This document shows positions 1 through 8,113 of a stretch of DNA of 41,643 bases, in pieces (within the stretch, counting starts at the first letter, position 1; the number at the start of each line of letters is the position of its first letter). The notes below the pieces were generated by a model. It searched no databases and was not told the origin of the DNA. It was given only the letters and a program-made list of their open reading frames with translations. This DNA is from Bordetella parapertussis. Lineage in GTDB: Bacteria > Pseudomonadota > Gammaproteobacteria > Burkholderiales > SG8-41. The stretch is from assembly GCA_945901405.1 (NCBI GenBank), contig CAMDLH010000035.1, positions 1 through 41,643 of the forward strand, in the 5' to 3' direction. Made by a program: the position numbers and the translations under genes.

Positions 1-111
1 TCCAAAGCCCAGACTCACGGCTTCATTGGCGGCCATGATGCGCCGCGTGCGCTCGTCCAACAGCGTCCACACAGAACGGAACTTCTGCCTCAACTCGGCA
101 AGCGTGCTCAT
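1..111 (-). CDS. ISAzo13-family transposase, N-terminal fragment (cut by window edge)
   Basis: Only the first 37 codons are present, read on the minus strand from an ATG at 109-111 to the window edge. They begin MSTLAELRQKF and contain LDERTRRIMAANEAVSLGFG. The L-[DN]-E-[RH]-T-R-R block followed by an A-x-E-A-x-x-L-G-[FWY]-G block is the usual opening of ISAzo13-type transposases, recalled from the family. The rest of the gene lies outside the window, so intactness cannot be judged. The stretch between this start and the receptor at 318 should include the end of the insertion sequence; I could not fix its terminal inverted repeat. Confidence 0.6.
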   Translation of the reverse strand, partial: MSTLAELRQKFRSVWTLLDERTRRIMAANEAVSLGFG

Positions 112-317
112 GTTCTGGAAGCATACCACCGCTACTTATCAATTGATACTTTTATTTATTTACGACGCCTAACCGCGTGTCCCATTTTGCAGGTCATACC
201 CGTTAGGTCGTCCGTTTAAGCGGGCACGGTTAACGGTCCGTCGGGCGGGGATAGACTCTGGTTCAGTGACGAAAGGGTTTTGATGTCTATACCTATCCTC
301 GTGGAGGAGACATAACC

Positions 318-1469
318 ATGTTGGCATATCCGCTGTTGAGAATCGTTTCCGCGGGTCTCGCGCTTCTCGCTGCAGTCGCCGCTACTCACGCAGCGGAGAT
401 CACTTACCCGACCAGGCCGATCTGCTTCATCGTGCCGTTTCCGCCCGGCGGTTCCGCCGATCCGCTTGCGCGCGCGTTCGGCGCCTGGTTTTCGGACAGG
501 TTCGGCGTGTCGGTGATCGCCGACAACCGCCCCGGCGCCGGCACTGCGATCGCACACACGCTTGCAGCCAAAGCCGCGCCAGACGGCTACACTCTGCTGC
601 TCGGCGCCTCGTCGGGACTGAGTACCAACCCTGCCTTCGGAACCAAGCTTGAATACGACCCCGTCAAGGATTTCGAACCCGTGGGGCTCGCGGCCTACGT
701 GCCGCAACTCCTGGTCGTGCACCCTTCCGTGCCATCGAAAAGCTTAAATGAGCTGATCGATCTTGCGAAGGCTCAGCCAGGCAAAATCAACTTCGGCTCA
801 CCCGGCGCCGGGACACCAGGCCATCTGAGCATCGAACTGTTCAACACGACGACCGGCGCCATGTTTGTACACGTGCCCTACAAAGGCGTCGCCCCGGCGA
901 TGATCGATCTCCTTGGGGGCCGCATCCAAGCAGTGTTCGGCAGCGTCACGGGCACTCAGCCGCAAGTCGCGGCGGGGAGAATCCGTGCGCTCGCGACCGG
1001 GCATTCCAAGCGATTGCGCAGCATGCCCGAGTTGCCCACGATCGCCGAGTTGCTGCCCGGATTCATCAATGACGGCTGGTATGGAATCTTCGCGCCTGCG
1101 GGCACGCCTGCGCCCATCATCAACAAGCTCAACGCGGAGATGAAACGAGCGTTGGCAAACACCGAGTTCAGCAAGCAAATCGAGTTTTTGGGCCAGGAGC
1201 CGGCCGGCAGCACACCACAGGAGCTAAGTGTATGGGTCCGCAGCGAGCTTGCGCGCTGGACGAAAGTGGTGCGCGATGCGGGTGTCCAGGTGCCGGGGGG
1301 GGGGGTGAGGCGCACTAAATTCTTTTGTGATTTCACACGTTTTGTTCGGTGGGGTTTTTTTGTGCCTTCTGAGTGTCCGCGCTGGGTCGGTACTTGCCCT
1401 CCATCCAGCGAAGGTTTTCACACCTTCTGCCAGAGCACATCCAATCTTTTGCAGTTTGAAGCCCCTTGA
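318..1469 (+). CDS. Bug/TctC-family tripartite tricarboxylate transporter solute-binding protein, with slipped C-terminus
   Basis: Periplasmic receptor that captures a small organic acid for a TctAB-type carrier or for signalling; the ligand cannot be read from sequence. The signal peptide runs to about residue 26 (THA-AEIT). The family blocks YPTRPI-FIVPFPPGGSADPLAR, DNRPGAG and PDGYTLLLG follow, then HVPYKGVAPAMIDLLGGRI. The ATG at 318 follows a GGAGGAG ribosome site. Family homology ends near residue 326 (VVRDAGVQVP), where the gene enters 11 consecutive G (1295-1305). With 10 G the frame would stop at once with TGA. With 11 it runs on for about 50 residues that do not look like this family. 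The 383-residue length is therefore probably a slippage product or a sequencing error. Confidence 0.9.
   Translation: MLAYPLLRIVSAGLALLAAVAATHAAEITYPTRPICFIVPFPPGGSADPLARAFGAWFSDRFGVSVIADNRPGAGTAIAHTLAAKAAPDGYTLLLGASSGLSTNPAFGTKLEYDPVKDFEPVGLAAYVPQLLVVHPSVPSKSLNELIDLAKAQPGKINFGSPGAGTPGHLSIELFNTTTGAMFVHVPYKGVAPAMIDLLGGRIQAVFGSVTGTQPQVAAGRIRALATGHSKRLRSMPELPTIAELLPGFINDGWYGIFAPAGTPAPIINKLNAEMKRALANTEFSKQIEFLGQEPAGSTPQELSVWVRSELARWTKVVRDAGVQVPGGGVRRTKFFCDFTRFVRWGFFVPSECPRWVGTCPPSSEGFHTFCQSTSNLLQFEAP
1295..1305 (+). repeat. 11-base poly-G tract at receptor 3' end
   Basis: Eleven G in a row inside the last family-conserved codons of the receptor at 318. Loss of one G places TGA directly after Pro-Gly-Gly-Gly and restores a normal C-terminus, so this is a candidate slippage site. 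Confidence 0.85.
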
Positions 1470-1505
1470 CTGCCTCGCGTCACACAAAATATCGCGGGCC
1501 GAATC

Positions 1506-2492
1506 TCAGTACCCAGCCCGCCGGTCCATCACACCCAACAGCGGTTCGTTCTCGGCAAAGCGGCGCACGTTTTCACACCAGAAATCCACCACCGCTTCGC
1601 TTAACTTCACCGACTCGACGGCAATATGCGGCGTGATGATGGTGTTTGGCAGGTCCCACAACGGGCTTTCCTTGGGGATGGGGTCTTCGGTCGTTACGTC
1701 CAGGCCTGCTCCGGCAATTTTGCCCGCGCGCATGGCGTTAATGAGGGCGCTTTCATCGATCAGGGCGCCGCGCGACACGTTGACCAAATAGGCGGTGGGC
1801 TTCATGGAGTCCAGTGCCGCTCCGTCGATAATGTGCCTGGTCTCGGGCGTGTTGGGCAGAAAAAGCACCACAAAATCGGCTTCGGGCAGCACCTTGAGCA
1901 GTTCGGTTCTGTCGAAGGTGCGGTCAACGTAAGGATGCTCGCGCGGTGTGCGCGACATCCCCAGCACCGTCATGCCAAACCCCACTTTGCACGCACGCGC
2001 GAGGTTGCCGCCGCTGCTGCCCACACCGAGAATCGCTACGGTATGTCCGTGCAAAGGCGGCCAGTCCTGCCCTTCGCGCCGCCAGATGTGATGTTGCTGG
2101 TTCTTGAGATACGCCGGAAAATTTCGCGCCAGCGCCAACATCAGCAGCACCGCGTGCTCGGCCATCATGGGCCCCGGCGGGCCTTTGATGCAGGTAATCG
2201 TCACATGCCCGGCGGCGAGCAACTCCGGCGTCATGACTTGATCAACACCTGCCGTCGTGGTCTGCACCCAGCGCAATCGCCCGCCGGGCTTTAACACCCC
2301 GGAGCATAACTTCAAGTAGGGACGGCTGCCGATGACCGCATCGGCTTGCGGAACCTGTTCGGCAAACGCTTTCAGGTCGTGAACGATACGCACCTCGACG
2401 CGCGGATGCGCGCGGTGCAGTCTCTGGAAGGCAGGGCCGCCCAGGCGATAATTCTCTGGAACACCCACCAGCAGCAAAGCGTCCGAAGTCAT
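1506..2492 (-). CDS. D-isomer-specific 2-hydroxyacid dehydrogenase family protein
   Basis: NAD(P)-dependent interconversion of a 2-oxoacid and a D-2-hydroxyacid. About 328 residues, usual for the family. The Rossmann dinucleotide loop reads GVGSSGG. The catalytic set is visible: Arg in NVSRGALID, Glu in LDVTTEDP, His in ITPHIA. I chose the ATG at 2492 because AAGGAAA lies just upstream; a start at 2513 has no ribosome site. It is the last gene of a minus-strand group, 30 bases after vapC. The specific substrate is unknown; glyoxylate/hydroxypyruvate-type or branched acids are possible. The surrounding receptors suggest an organic-acid role. Confidence 0.88.
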   Translation of the reverse strand: MTSDALLLVGVPENYRLGGPAFQRLHRAHPRVEVRIVHDLKAFAEQVPQADAVIGSRPYLKLCSGVLKPGGRLRWVQTTTAGVDQVMTPELLAAGHVTITCIKGPPGPMMAEHAVLLMLALARNFPAYLKNQQHHIWRREGQDWPPLHGHTVAILGVGSSGGNLARACKVGFGMTVLGMSRTPREHPYVDRTFDRTELLKVLPEADFVVLFLPNTPETRHIIDGAALDSMKPTAYLVNVSRGALIDESALINAMRAGKIAGAGLDVTTEDPIPKESPLWDLPNTIITPHIAVESVKLSEAVVDFWCENVRRFAENEPLLGVMDRRAGY

Positions 2493-2522
2493 GACATTTC
2501 CTTGATGAGACAAACGGAAAAA

Positions 2523-2927
2523 CTACACCCAATTCTCCAGGCGCAGCCCCTGAAGCCGTTTGAACTCGCGCGTGTTGTTGGTAACGAAGGCAGCGTCAAG
2601 TGCAAGCGCCTGACTGCCCAGCAGCAAATCGAGTTCGCCGATCTTCATCCCCGCCTTCCACAAACGCGTCTTTTGCCGGGCGTAGTGCCACATGGCGTTT
2701 TTGTTCCACGGCAACACCCGCACCAGTCTCAGGAAATCCTCCAGGTTGACGCGGTTCGCCGCCGCGCGCGCGCTGTTCTCGACGCCATAGGCCAACTCCG
2801 CCGCCGTGATGTTGGAAATGCAGATTTCATTCGGCTCACAGGCGTAAAAGCGATTGCTCACCTTGGGATATTTGCCGCTGATGAAATAGGCACAGATGTT
2901 GGTATCGAGCAAATACATGGTGGACAT
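2523..2927 (-). CDS. vapC: VapC-family PIN-domain ribonuclease toxin
   Basis: Toxin of a type II VapBC pair, a Mg-dependent endoribonuclease that usually cuts tRNA or rRNA when free of antitoxin. It has 134 residues, the normal PIN toxin length. Acidic PIN residues are visible: Asp8 in LLDTNIC, Glu44 in ITAAELAYG, Asp100 in GELDLLLGSQAL, then the FVTNNTREF block at 114-122. The ending LRLENWV is typical of the VapC subgroup. The start codon sits immediately after the antitoxin stop (2928-2930), so the two are cotranscribed. The target RNA cannot be inferred. Confidence 0.93.
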   Translation of the reverse strand: MSTMYLLDTNICAYFISGKYPKVSNRFYACEPNEICISNITAAELAYGVENSARAAANRVNLEDFLRLVRVLPWNKNAMWHYARQKTRLWKAGMKIGELDLLLGSQALALDAAFVTNNTREFKRLQGLRLENWV

Positions 2928-3194
2928 TCAGTCGAGCTTCGGCGGCGGTTTGACACTGCCGCGTTCGCGTTCGATGTTTAAGGGCATGCCCTGAAAGCGG
3001 CTTACCACGGCCTCCATCCTGGCGCGCCAAGCCTGTTTGTTGACGGGCTTGGGGCGCAAAATGACTGCATCGCCTTGGCGCTCAATCAGCACTTCGCTGG
3101 TGTCAAAGCGATAGGCCTTGGGCAGGCGTACGGCTTGGCTGCGGCCCGTGATGAAAACCTTGGCGACATCGGAGACTTCATCAGTGAGGTTCAT
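2928..3194 (-). CDS. vapB: VapB-family AbrB/SpoVT-type antitoxin
   Basis: Antitoxin that should bind VapC and its own promoter. It has 88 residues. The N-terminal swapped-hairpin AbrB-type DNA-binding fold is visible in AKVFITGRSQAVRLPKAYRF (residues 11-30), followed by EVLIERQGDAVILRP. The C-terminal tail, rich in Lys, Arg and Pro, would be the toxin-neutralising part. It lies directly upstream of vapC with no gap. A direct repeat just upstream of the ATG (3212-3232) is a plausible autoregulatory operator. Confidence 0.92.
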   Translation of the reverse strand: MNLTDEVSDVAKVFITGRSQAVRLPKAYRFDTSEVLIERQGDAVILRPKPVNKQAWRARMEAVVSRFQGMPLNIERERGSVKPPPKLD

Positions 3195-3211
3195 GGTCTG
3201 CTCTTGGGTGA

Positions 3212-3232
3212 TATGTATCTACAGTATGTATC
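3212..3232 (-). promoter_or_regulatory. Putative VapBC operator (direct repeat)
   Basis: TATGTATC occurs at 3212-3219 and again at 3225-3232, one and a quarter helical turns apart, 18-40 bases upstream of the vapB start. The AT-rich stretch contrasts with the GC-rich surroundings. An AbrB-type antitoxin dimer could bind it; this is inference from position and repetition. Confidence 0.45.
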
Positions 3233-3342
3233 ATTTTAGCGATGCAGGCAATGGCACAAGACACGCGTTACGAGTAGCAGCGTTCGACTGGCACCGGTCC
3301 TCCGTGGCCCGCGCCCGGTCAGTCCTCGGACCTTCAGGGCCT

Positions 3343-4383
3343 TCACGCGTAGCGGTTCGGCATCGCCGCCGTGGCGTGGCCTTTCTGATGGGCGTAGTTG
3401 GCGCGGAAGAACTCCAGCACCAGGTCTACGTAGAGCGCTGGCGCGTATTTTGCCGGGCGATCCTCGGTCATGCACGAGGGCAGCACCTCGATCTTGCGGT
3501 ACGGGTTGGGGCTGTGGAAGTAGGCGAGCGAGTAGCGGTCAATGCGGCCATCGACGGCCACGCCGTGCGGGGTCGAGCGGAAGCGGTCGTTCGACATGCG
3601 CCGCATGACATTGCCGAGGTTGACCAGAAACGTGCCGGGGATCAGCGGCGGCGACAACCATTCGCCCGACGGCAGTTGCACTTTGAGGCCCGGCACTTCC
3701 GTGCGCGCGAGGATGGTGAGGAAACTGTTGTCGGTGTGCGGGGCCTGGCCGAAGGCGTTGTCCGCGCCCGAGGTCGGCGGGTAGTGCAGCATGCGCAACG
3801 TGGCATGGTTGTCGTCGGCGAACAAAGGCGCGAAATAATCGGCCGGCATGCCCAGCGCCACGGCGAACGCGGGCAGCGTGCGCTGGCCGAGTGCGTTCAA
3901 CGCGGTGAAGTATTCCATCACGTTGTCTCTAAAACCGGGCAGACCGCCGGGCCATTGGTTGCGGCCGCGTAGCGGCTTGCCCGCGAGCACATCTGGATGG
4001 TCAGCCGGGCGGTCTACGATGATGAAGAAAGATTCGTTTTCGTTGGGCCGTGTGGCCTGATGCACGGTCGAGTGGCGCTGCGTGCTGGCATTCATCGGCA
4101 GGTAGCCGACGTTGTTCTGGTCGAGCGCCAGCTTTTGTTTCGCATCCATCGGCAGCGCATGAAAGCGCCGCGACTCCGCAAAGGCGCGCTCGGTCAGCGC
4201 CTCGGGCACGCCGTGGCCTTTGATGTAGAAAAAGCCGACGCGCTCGCAGGCATCGCGCACCTGCGCGGCCAGCGGCGCCAGCGCACCCGATTGTCCGGCA
4301 AAGTACGGGCCGAAGTCGATGATCGGAATCTGCCCAGTTGCGGCGTCAATGTCTGAGGGGGTGTGCTGCTGGAACAGATGCAT
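3343..4383 (-). CDS. Isopenicillin N synthase-like 2-oxoglutarate/Fe(II) dioxygenase
   Basis: Non-haem iron oxygenase, 346 residues. The N-terminal DIOX_N region begins IPIIDFGPYF (19-28), followed by GFFYIKGHGV. The iron triad is complete: His216 and Asp218 in APHTDNSFLTIL and His273 in RSTPHGV. The 2-oxoglutarate-binding Arg283-Ser285 pair lies in DRYSLAYF. The reaction is hydroxylation, desaturation or ring formation on an unknown substrate; bacterial relatives are rarely characterised. A GGAGC ribosome site precedes the ATG. It lies 32 bases downstream of the alpha/beta hydrolase at 4416-5204 on the same strand, so the two probably form an operon. Confidence 0.88.
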   Translation of the reverse strand: MHLFQQHTPSDIDAATGQIPIIDFGPYFAGQSGALAPLAAQVRDACERVGFFYIKGHGVPEALTERAFAESRRFHALPMDAKQKLALDQNNVGYLPMNASTQRHSTVHQATRPNENESFFIIVDRPADHPDVLAGKPLRGRNQWPGGLPGFRDNVMEYFTALNALGQRTLPAFAVALGMPADYFAPLFADDNHATLRMLHYPPTSGADNAFGQAPHTDNSFLTILARTEVPGLKVQLPSGEWLSPPLIPGTFLVNLGNVMRRMSNDRFRSTPHGVAVDGRIDRYSLAYFHSPNPYRKIEVLPSCMTEDRPAKYAPALYVDLVLEFFRANYAHQKGHATAAMPNRYA

Positions 4384-4415
4384 GGTATGTGCTCCGATTC
4401 GTTCTGCTTACAGAA

Positions 4416-5204
4416 TCAACCTGTGTGCCGCCCGATGAACTCCAGCACCGCCGCCGCCGTGGCTTCCGGATCCGTCCCCGCCGCATGATAGCCATCACAC
4501 GCGATCACCTTGAACTCCGAATTCGGAATGGTTTTTTGCCATGATTCGAATTCGGATTTGCCGCGGTGTTTCGTGTCAGTGCCGATCACCAGCGTGGGGC
4601 GGGTGATGCGTTTTACGTCTTCGCGTATGTCAATCGCGCCGACCCAGCGCATGTAGGCGTGGCAGGTGGATGCCGCCGTGGCGCCCATCATGTCCACCCA
4701 CCAGTCGATGCCGCGCTCGGGCATTTTGCTGCCCAGGCGCTTGCGCATGGTGGCGCGCGCCCAACTGCGCACGCCGCGCGTGTCCATGTGTTCGAGCCAG
4801 CCCGCCGCGTTGGGCGGAGTCACCGGCGAGCAGATCGAGGTGACGGTTTTGATGAGATCCGGGCGTTGCGCTGCAAGCACTTTCACGCTGATGCCGCCGC
4901 TTTTGCCGCCGACGATATGCACCGGCTCGCCCGCGACATGATTGATAACGCGCACCAGATCATCGACGTAGAGTTCCGTGGTCAACGGAAAATCCTTCGC
5001 CACCGTCCCGGACAGACCGAAGCCGCGCTGATCAATACGTATCATGCGGTAACGCCGCGAGATCAGCGGCACCCACGCGTTCCACGCGGTGATGTTTTCA
5101 GTGAAGCCATGCACAAAGAGGATGGTTTCCGGCTTGGTCCAAGCGTCCGTGTAGTCGTCAATCTGGTAATGGATTTTGTAATCTTCGAGTTCAAGAAATG
5201 GCAT
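4416..5204 (-). CDS. Alpha/beta-fold hydrolase
   Basis: Soluble hydrolase of 262 residues without an export signal. The oxyanion-hole block is ILFVHGFTENITAW (residues 28-41). The nucleophile is Ser102 in VGGKSGGIS, the candidate acid Asp210 in VIGTDTKH and the histidine His240 in CDGYHAAG. The family covers esterases, C-C bond hydrolases and dehalogenases, so the substrate is open. The gene diverges from the receptor at 5260 with only about 55 bases between the starts, suggesting a shared control region. It is the first gene of the minus-strand pair with the 2OG dioxygenase. Confidence 0.87.
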   Translation of the reverse strand: MPFLELEDYKIHYQIDDYTDAWTKPETILFVHGFTENITAWNAWVPLISRRYRMIRIDQRGFGLSGTVAKDFPLTTELYVDDLVRVINHVAGEPVHIVGGKSGGISVKVLAAQRPDLIKTVTSICSPVTPPNAAGWLEHMDTRGVRSWARATMRKRLGSKMPERGIDWWVDMMGATAASTCHAYMRWVGAIDIREDVKRITRPTLVIGTDTKHRGKSEFESWQKTIPNSEFKVIACDGYHAAGTDPEATAAAVLEFIGRHTG

Positions 5205-5259
5205 GGCGTATCTGGGGTCGAGTGAGTATCATGAAGATTCTAGCAGCAGCGGACGCCTC

Positions 5260-6216
5260 ATGAAAAAATCCCTGGTTTGTACGGCGATATCGATGGCCGC
5301 GGTCTGCGCGCACGCGGCGTATCCCGATCGCCCGATACGCATGATCGTGCCCTCGACGCCGGGCGGCGGCACTGATCTCGCGGCGCGCATGGTGTCGCCC
5401 AAACTGTCGGAATTTCTTGGCCAGCAGATCGTCATCGACAATCGCGGCGGTGCCAGCGGCAACATCGGCGCGGAACTTGGCGCGCGCGCAACGCCGGATG
5501 GCTACACGCTGACTGCGGCGGTGGCCTCGCTCACCAGCAACGCCTCGCTGATGAAAAAAGTGCCGTTCGACATCCAGCGTGATTTTGCGCCGATTGCCAT
5601 GACAGTGATCGTGCCCAATCTGCTGGTGTCGCATCCGTCGCTGCCCGCGCAAAACGTGAAAGAGCTTATCGCACACATTAAATCGCGCCCCGGACAGATG
5701 CAATTCGCCTCGGCGGGCGTGGGCAGCATGCCGCATCTGATGATGGAGTTTTTTGTCGGCATGGCCGGCGTGAAAATGATTCATGTGCCGTACAAAGGCG
5801 CGGGGCCGGCGCTGGTTGATACCATCGCGGGCCATGTGCCGGTGATGGCGGCGAACATACTTTCCACGCTGCCGCACGTGAAGGCCGGCAAGCTGCGCGC
5901 CTATGGCGTGACGAGTGCGAAGCGCTCGCCCGGTGCGCCGGAGATTCCAGCCATTGCCGAGGCAGGCCTGCCCGGCTACGACGCGGTAACCTGGTTCGGT
6001 GTGCTCGCCCCTGCGGGCACGCCGCGCGAAATCGTGATGAAACTGCATGCCGGCGTGGTGCGCTCAGTGAACGATCCGTCCGTGCGCAACCGATTCATCA
6101 GCGACGGCGCCGATCCGAATCCAAGCAAGTCACCGGAGGAATTCGCGGCGCTCATAAGCAGCGAAACGCGCAAGTGGGCTAAGGTGATCAAGGATGCCGG
6201 GATACAGCCGGAGTAG
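5260..6216 (+). CDS. Bug/TctC-family solute-binding receptor
   Basis: Exported receptor of 318 residues. I placed the start at the ATG at 5260 because it opens a compact signal peptide (MKKSLVCTAISMAAVCAHA, then AYPDRPIR); an in-frame upstream ATG at 5203 would add 19 hydrophilic residues. Family blocks seen: IVPSTPGGGTDLAARM, DNRGGASGNIG, TPDGYTL, HVPYKGAGPALVDTIAG and a C-terminal KWAKVIKDAGIQPE. Divergent from the alpha/beta hydrolase, which may act on the same compound. Confidence 0.93.
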   Translation: MKKSLVCTAISMAAVCAHAAYPDRPIRMIVPSTPGGGTDLAARMVSPKLSEFLGQQIVIDNRGGASGNIGAELGARATPDGYTLTAAVASLTSNASLMKKVPFDIQRDFAPIAMTVIVPNLLVSHPSLPAQNVKELIAHIKSRPGQMQFASAGVGSMPHLMMEFFVGMAGVKMIHVPYKGAGPALVDTIAGHVPVMAANILSTLPHVKAGKLRAYGVTSAKRSPGAPEIPAIAEAGLPGYDAVTWFGVLAPAGTPREIVMKLHAGVVRSVNDPSVRNRFISDGADPNPSKSPEEFAALISSETRKWAKVIKDAGIQPE

Positions 6217-6279
6217 CGCATGACTGATGGGTTAAAGTGAGGCAAACTGATACCGATTGGAAATCGAAGGGAGAACAAC

Positions 6280-7026
6280 GTGCAAGCGAATAAAAACGCT
6301 ACACGCAGGGTAGTGTTGAAATCGATGGCGGCGGCGGGTGTCGCCGCCATGATGGGCGGCATTGGCGCCAGTTGGGCGCAAGGCGCGCAGCGCATCGAGC
6401 GGCTTGTTCCGGCGCTTGACCGCATCATTTCGAACAGTCAGCCGATACAAGAATAGGGCAGCGGCTACGGCGGGCCGATGGGGCCGGCGGAAGGGCCGCT
6501 GTGGTGGAAGGAGGGCGGGTATCTGTTGTTCAACGACATCCACAACGACCGGCGCATGAATTACACGCCAGGGCAGGGCGTGACGCTGTTAAAGCAAGGG
6601 GTCAATCGCGCGAACGGGCTGACGCGTGACATGAAGGGAAGGCTTGTCTCCTGCGAGCACGATACGCGGCGCGTCACACGCGAGGAACTCGACGGCAGTC
6701 TGACCGTGGTGGCGAATCAGTTTCAGGGCAAGCGGCTGTCGCGCCCCAACGACGTGATCGTCAAATCCGACGGTGCGATGTACTTCACCGATCCGAATCA
6801 CAATTTCGTGCCGCGGCAGTGGGATATCCCGCATCCCGGAGTGTATCGTGTGACGCCTGACCTTGGCACGATGACGCTGCTGTTCGACAATTTCGCTGGC
6901 CCCAACGGCCTCGCGTTTTCGCCGGATGATGGGCTCGTTCTGAACTTGTTGCCAACGTGGGCGCCCGACCCCGAAGTGCGCAGAAAAATCCTCGTCTATA
7001 ACCCGGCAAAGCTTTACGGGTTTTAA
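6280..7026 (+). pseudogene. Chimeric pseudogene: Tat-exported SMP-30/gluconolactonase-like 5' part fused to amidohydrolase 3' end
   Basis: A GTG at 6280 after GGGAGA opens a twin-arginine signal (TRRVVLK, then a hydrophobic run to SWAQ). After 58 codons an in-frame TAG (6454-6456) interrupts it. The same frame continues as an SMP-30 beta-propeller: AEGPLWWKEGGYLLFNDI, LSRPNDVIVKSDGAMYFTDP, PNGLAFSPDD. Near 6930 the propeller ends after about half its normal length. The remaining residues (GLVLNLLPTWAPDPEVRRK, ILVYNPAKLYGF) look like the C-terminus of a PDC-hydrolase-like amidohydrolase. The simplest history is a deletion fusing two formerly neighbouring genes at a shared PDDG-like sequence, plus a nonsense mutation. 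It is unlikely to make a working enzyme. Confidence 0.8.
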
Positions 7027-7027
7027 T

Positions 7028-7094
7028 GTAGCCAGGAATACGCCGTGCTCCTTCCGGTTCTACATCGATTGGTGCGGCGGGTTATGTTGGCTAC
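7028..7094. repeat. REP-like palindrome pair with GTAG ends (degenerate)
   Basis: Begins GTAGCCAGGA and folds with TTCCGGTTCTAC near 7052-7063. A second inverted GTAG lies at 7091-7094 (GGCTAC). A GTAG next to an imperfect hairpin is the hallmark of REP elements mobilised by RAYT enzymes. The TAG stop of the minus-strand receptor (7091-7093) lies inside this GTAG. Confidence 0.5.
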
Positions 7095-8113
7095 AGCGGC
7101 CTGATCCCCGCCTGCTTCGCGATCCGGCCAAAGCGCTCGACCGACTCGGCGATGCGTTTGGCGAGTTGCTCCGGCGTGCCGGGCGCGGGTTGCGAGCCGG
7201 ATTTGAGAATGCGCTCGCGCACGTCGGGCGTGGCAAGCGCGCGGGCGATGGTCTGATTCAAGGTCTCTACAACGTCGCGCGGCAGGCCGGCGGGGCCGAC
7301 GATGCTGCGCCACGTTGTCAGATCGTAGCCGGGCAACGCGGCCTCGGCCATCGTCGGCACCTCCGGCAACATGGGCGAGCGCGCGGCGCCGGTGACCGCA
7401 AGCACGCGCAGCTTGTTGCGGTAAGTGATGGCGTTCACCGACGGCGCGAAATAGGCGTCCACCTGGCCCGAGATCAAATCGATGATGGCGGCCGGGCCGG
7501 TCTTGTAGGGAATGTCAGTGGTTTCGATGTTGGCCATGATGCGCAGCAGTGTGTTGCACCAAAAAGGTATCTGCCCGCCGCCGAGATTCGCGGTGGTTAG
7601 CTTGCCCCGGCTTTGCCGCGCGAGTGCTACGAATTCCTTGACGTTGCGCGCCGGTAGCGACGGGTGCACCAGCAGCACAAAGGGCGAGGCTTCCAGCAGC
7701 GGCACCGGCGTGAAATCGCGCGTCACGTCGTAGTTGACGTTGGCGTTGACAAAGCGCGCGCCGGTGATCGAGCTGCCGGCGAGCATCAGCGTATAGCCGT
7801 CCGCAGGCGATTTAATGACGAACTGGTGGCCGATCAAGCCGCCCGCGCCGGGGCGGTTGTCAACTATGAATTGCTGACCAAGCAATTCGCCGAGTTTGAT
7901 CGAGACGAGCCGCGCGTAAAAATCGTCGCCCGATCCCGCGCCACCGGCGACGATGACGCGCACGGGTTTTGAGGGATACGTTTGCGCCGTGGCGCCGTAC
8001 GAAAACAGTAACAGCGCCAGCGCGAAACCGTAGGATGGGTGAAACCCATTGCAACGGTCAGTGCGTTTGTGATGGGTTGCACCCATCCTACTTGCTGATT
8101 TTCCCATCCGCAT
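7091..8113 (-). CDS. Bug/TctC-family solute-binding receptor with repeat-derived N-terminus
   Basis: Receptor body begins QTYPSKPVRVIVAGGAGSGDD and shows DNRPGAGGLIGHQFV, SPADGYTLMLAGSS and TDIPYKTGPAAIIDLISGQ. The hydrophobic core of the signal peptide is intact (YGFALALLLFSYGATA). The codons before it come from a GTAG palindromic repeat (8030-8091) and the hydrolase remnant beyond. The only in-frame starts are ATGs at 8113, 8107 and inside the repeat at 8086, none with a convincing ribosome site. I give the longest form. The result may be a replaced n-region that still exports, or a gene that has lost its native start. Its stop codon lies in another repeat. Confidence 0.78.
   Translation of the reverse strand: MRMGKSASRMGATHHKRTDRCNGFHPSYGFALALLLFSYGATAQTYPSKPVRVIVAGGAGSGDDFYARLVSIKLGELLGQQFIVDNRPGAGGLIGHQFVIKSPADGYTLMLAGSSITGARFVNANVNYDVTRDFTPVPLLEASPFVLLVHPSLPARNVKEFVALARQSRGKLTTANLGGGQIPFWCNTLLRIMANIETTDIPYKTGPAAIIDLISGQVDAYFAPSVNAITYRNKLRVLAVTGAARSPMLPEVPTMAEAALPGYDLTTWRSIVGPAGLPRDVVETLNQTIARALATPDVRERILKSGSQPAPGTPEQLAKRIAESVERFGRIAKQAGIRPL
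8030..8091. repeat. REP/BIME-like inverted repeat with GTAG termini
   Basis: Two 20-base arms, GTAGGATGGGTGAAACCCAT (8030-8049) and its reverse complement with one mismatch (8072-8091), flank a 22-base centre. Each arm is itself GTAG followed by a small ATGGGT/ACCCAT hairpin. That is the REP layout in a head-to-head pair. It overlaps the N-terminal codons of the receptor at 7091 and supplies the TAG stop of the hydrolase remnant at 8088. Confidence 0.8.

Noticed and set aside
1224-1487. Minus-strand open frame reading GFKLQKIGCALAEGVKTF
   Set aside because: It looks mildly protein-like, perhaps a decayed fragment, but I could not name a family, and it overlaps the poly-G tract and the receptor end.
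6454-6456. In-frame TAG as a recoded (pyrrolysine-type) codon
   Set aside because: It falls in a linker without catalytic role, and the same frame is a truncated chimera. A nonsense mutation is simpler.
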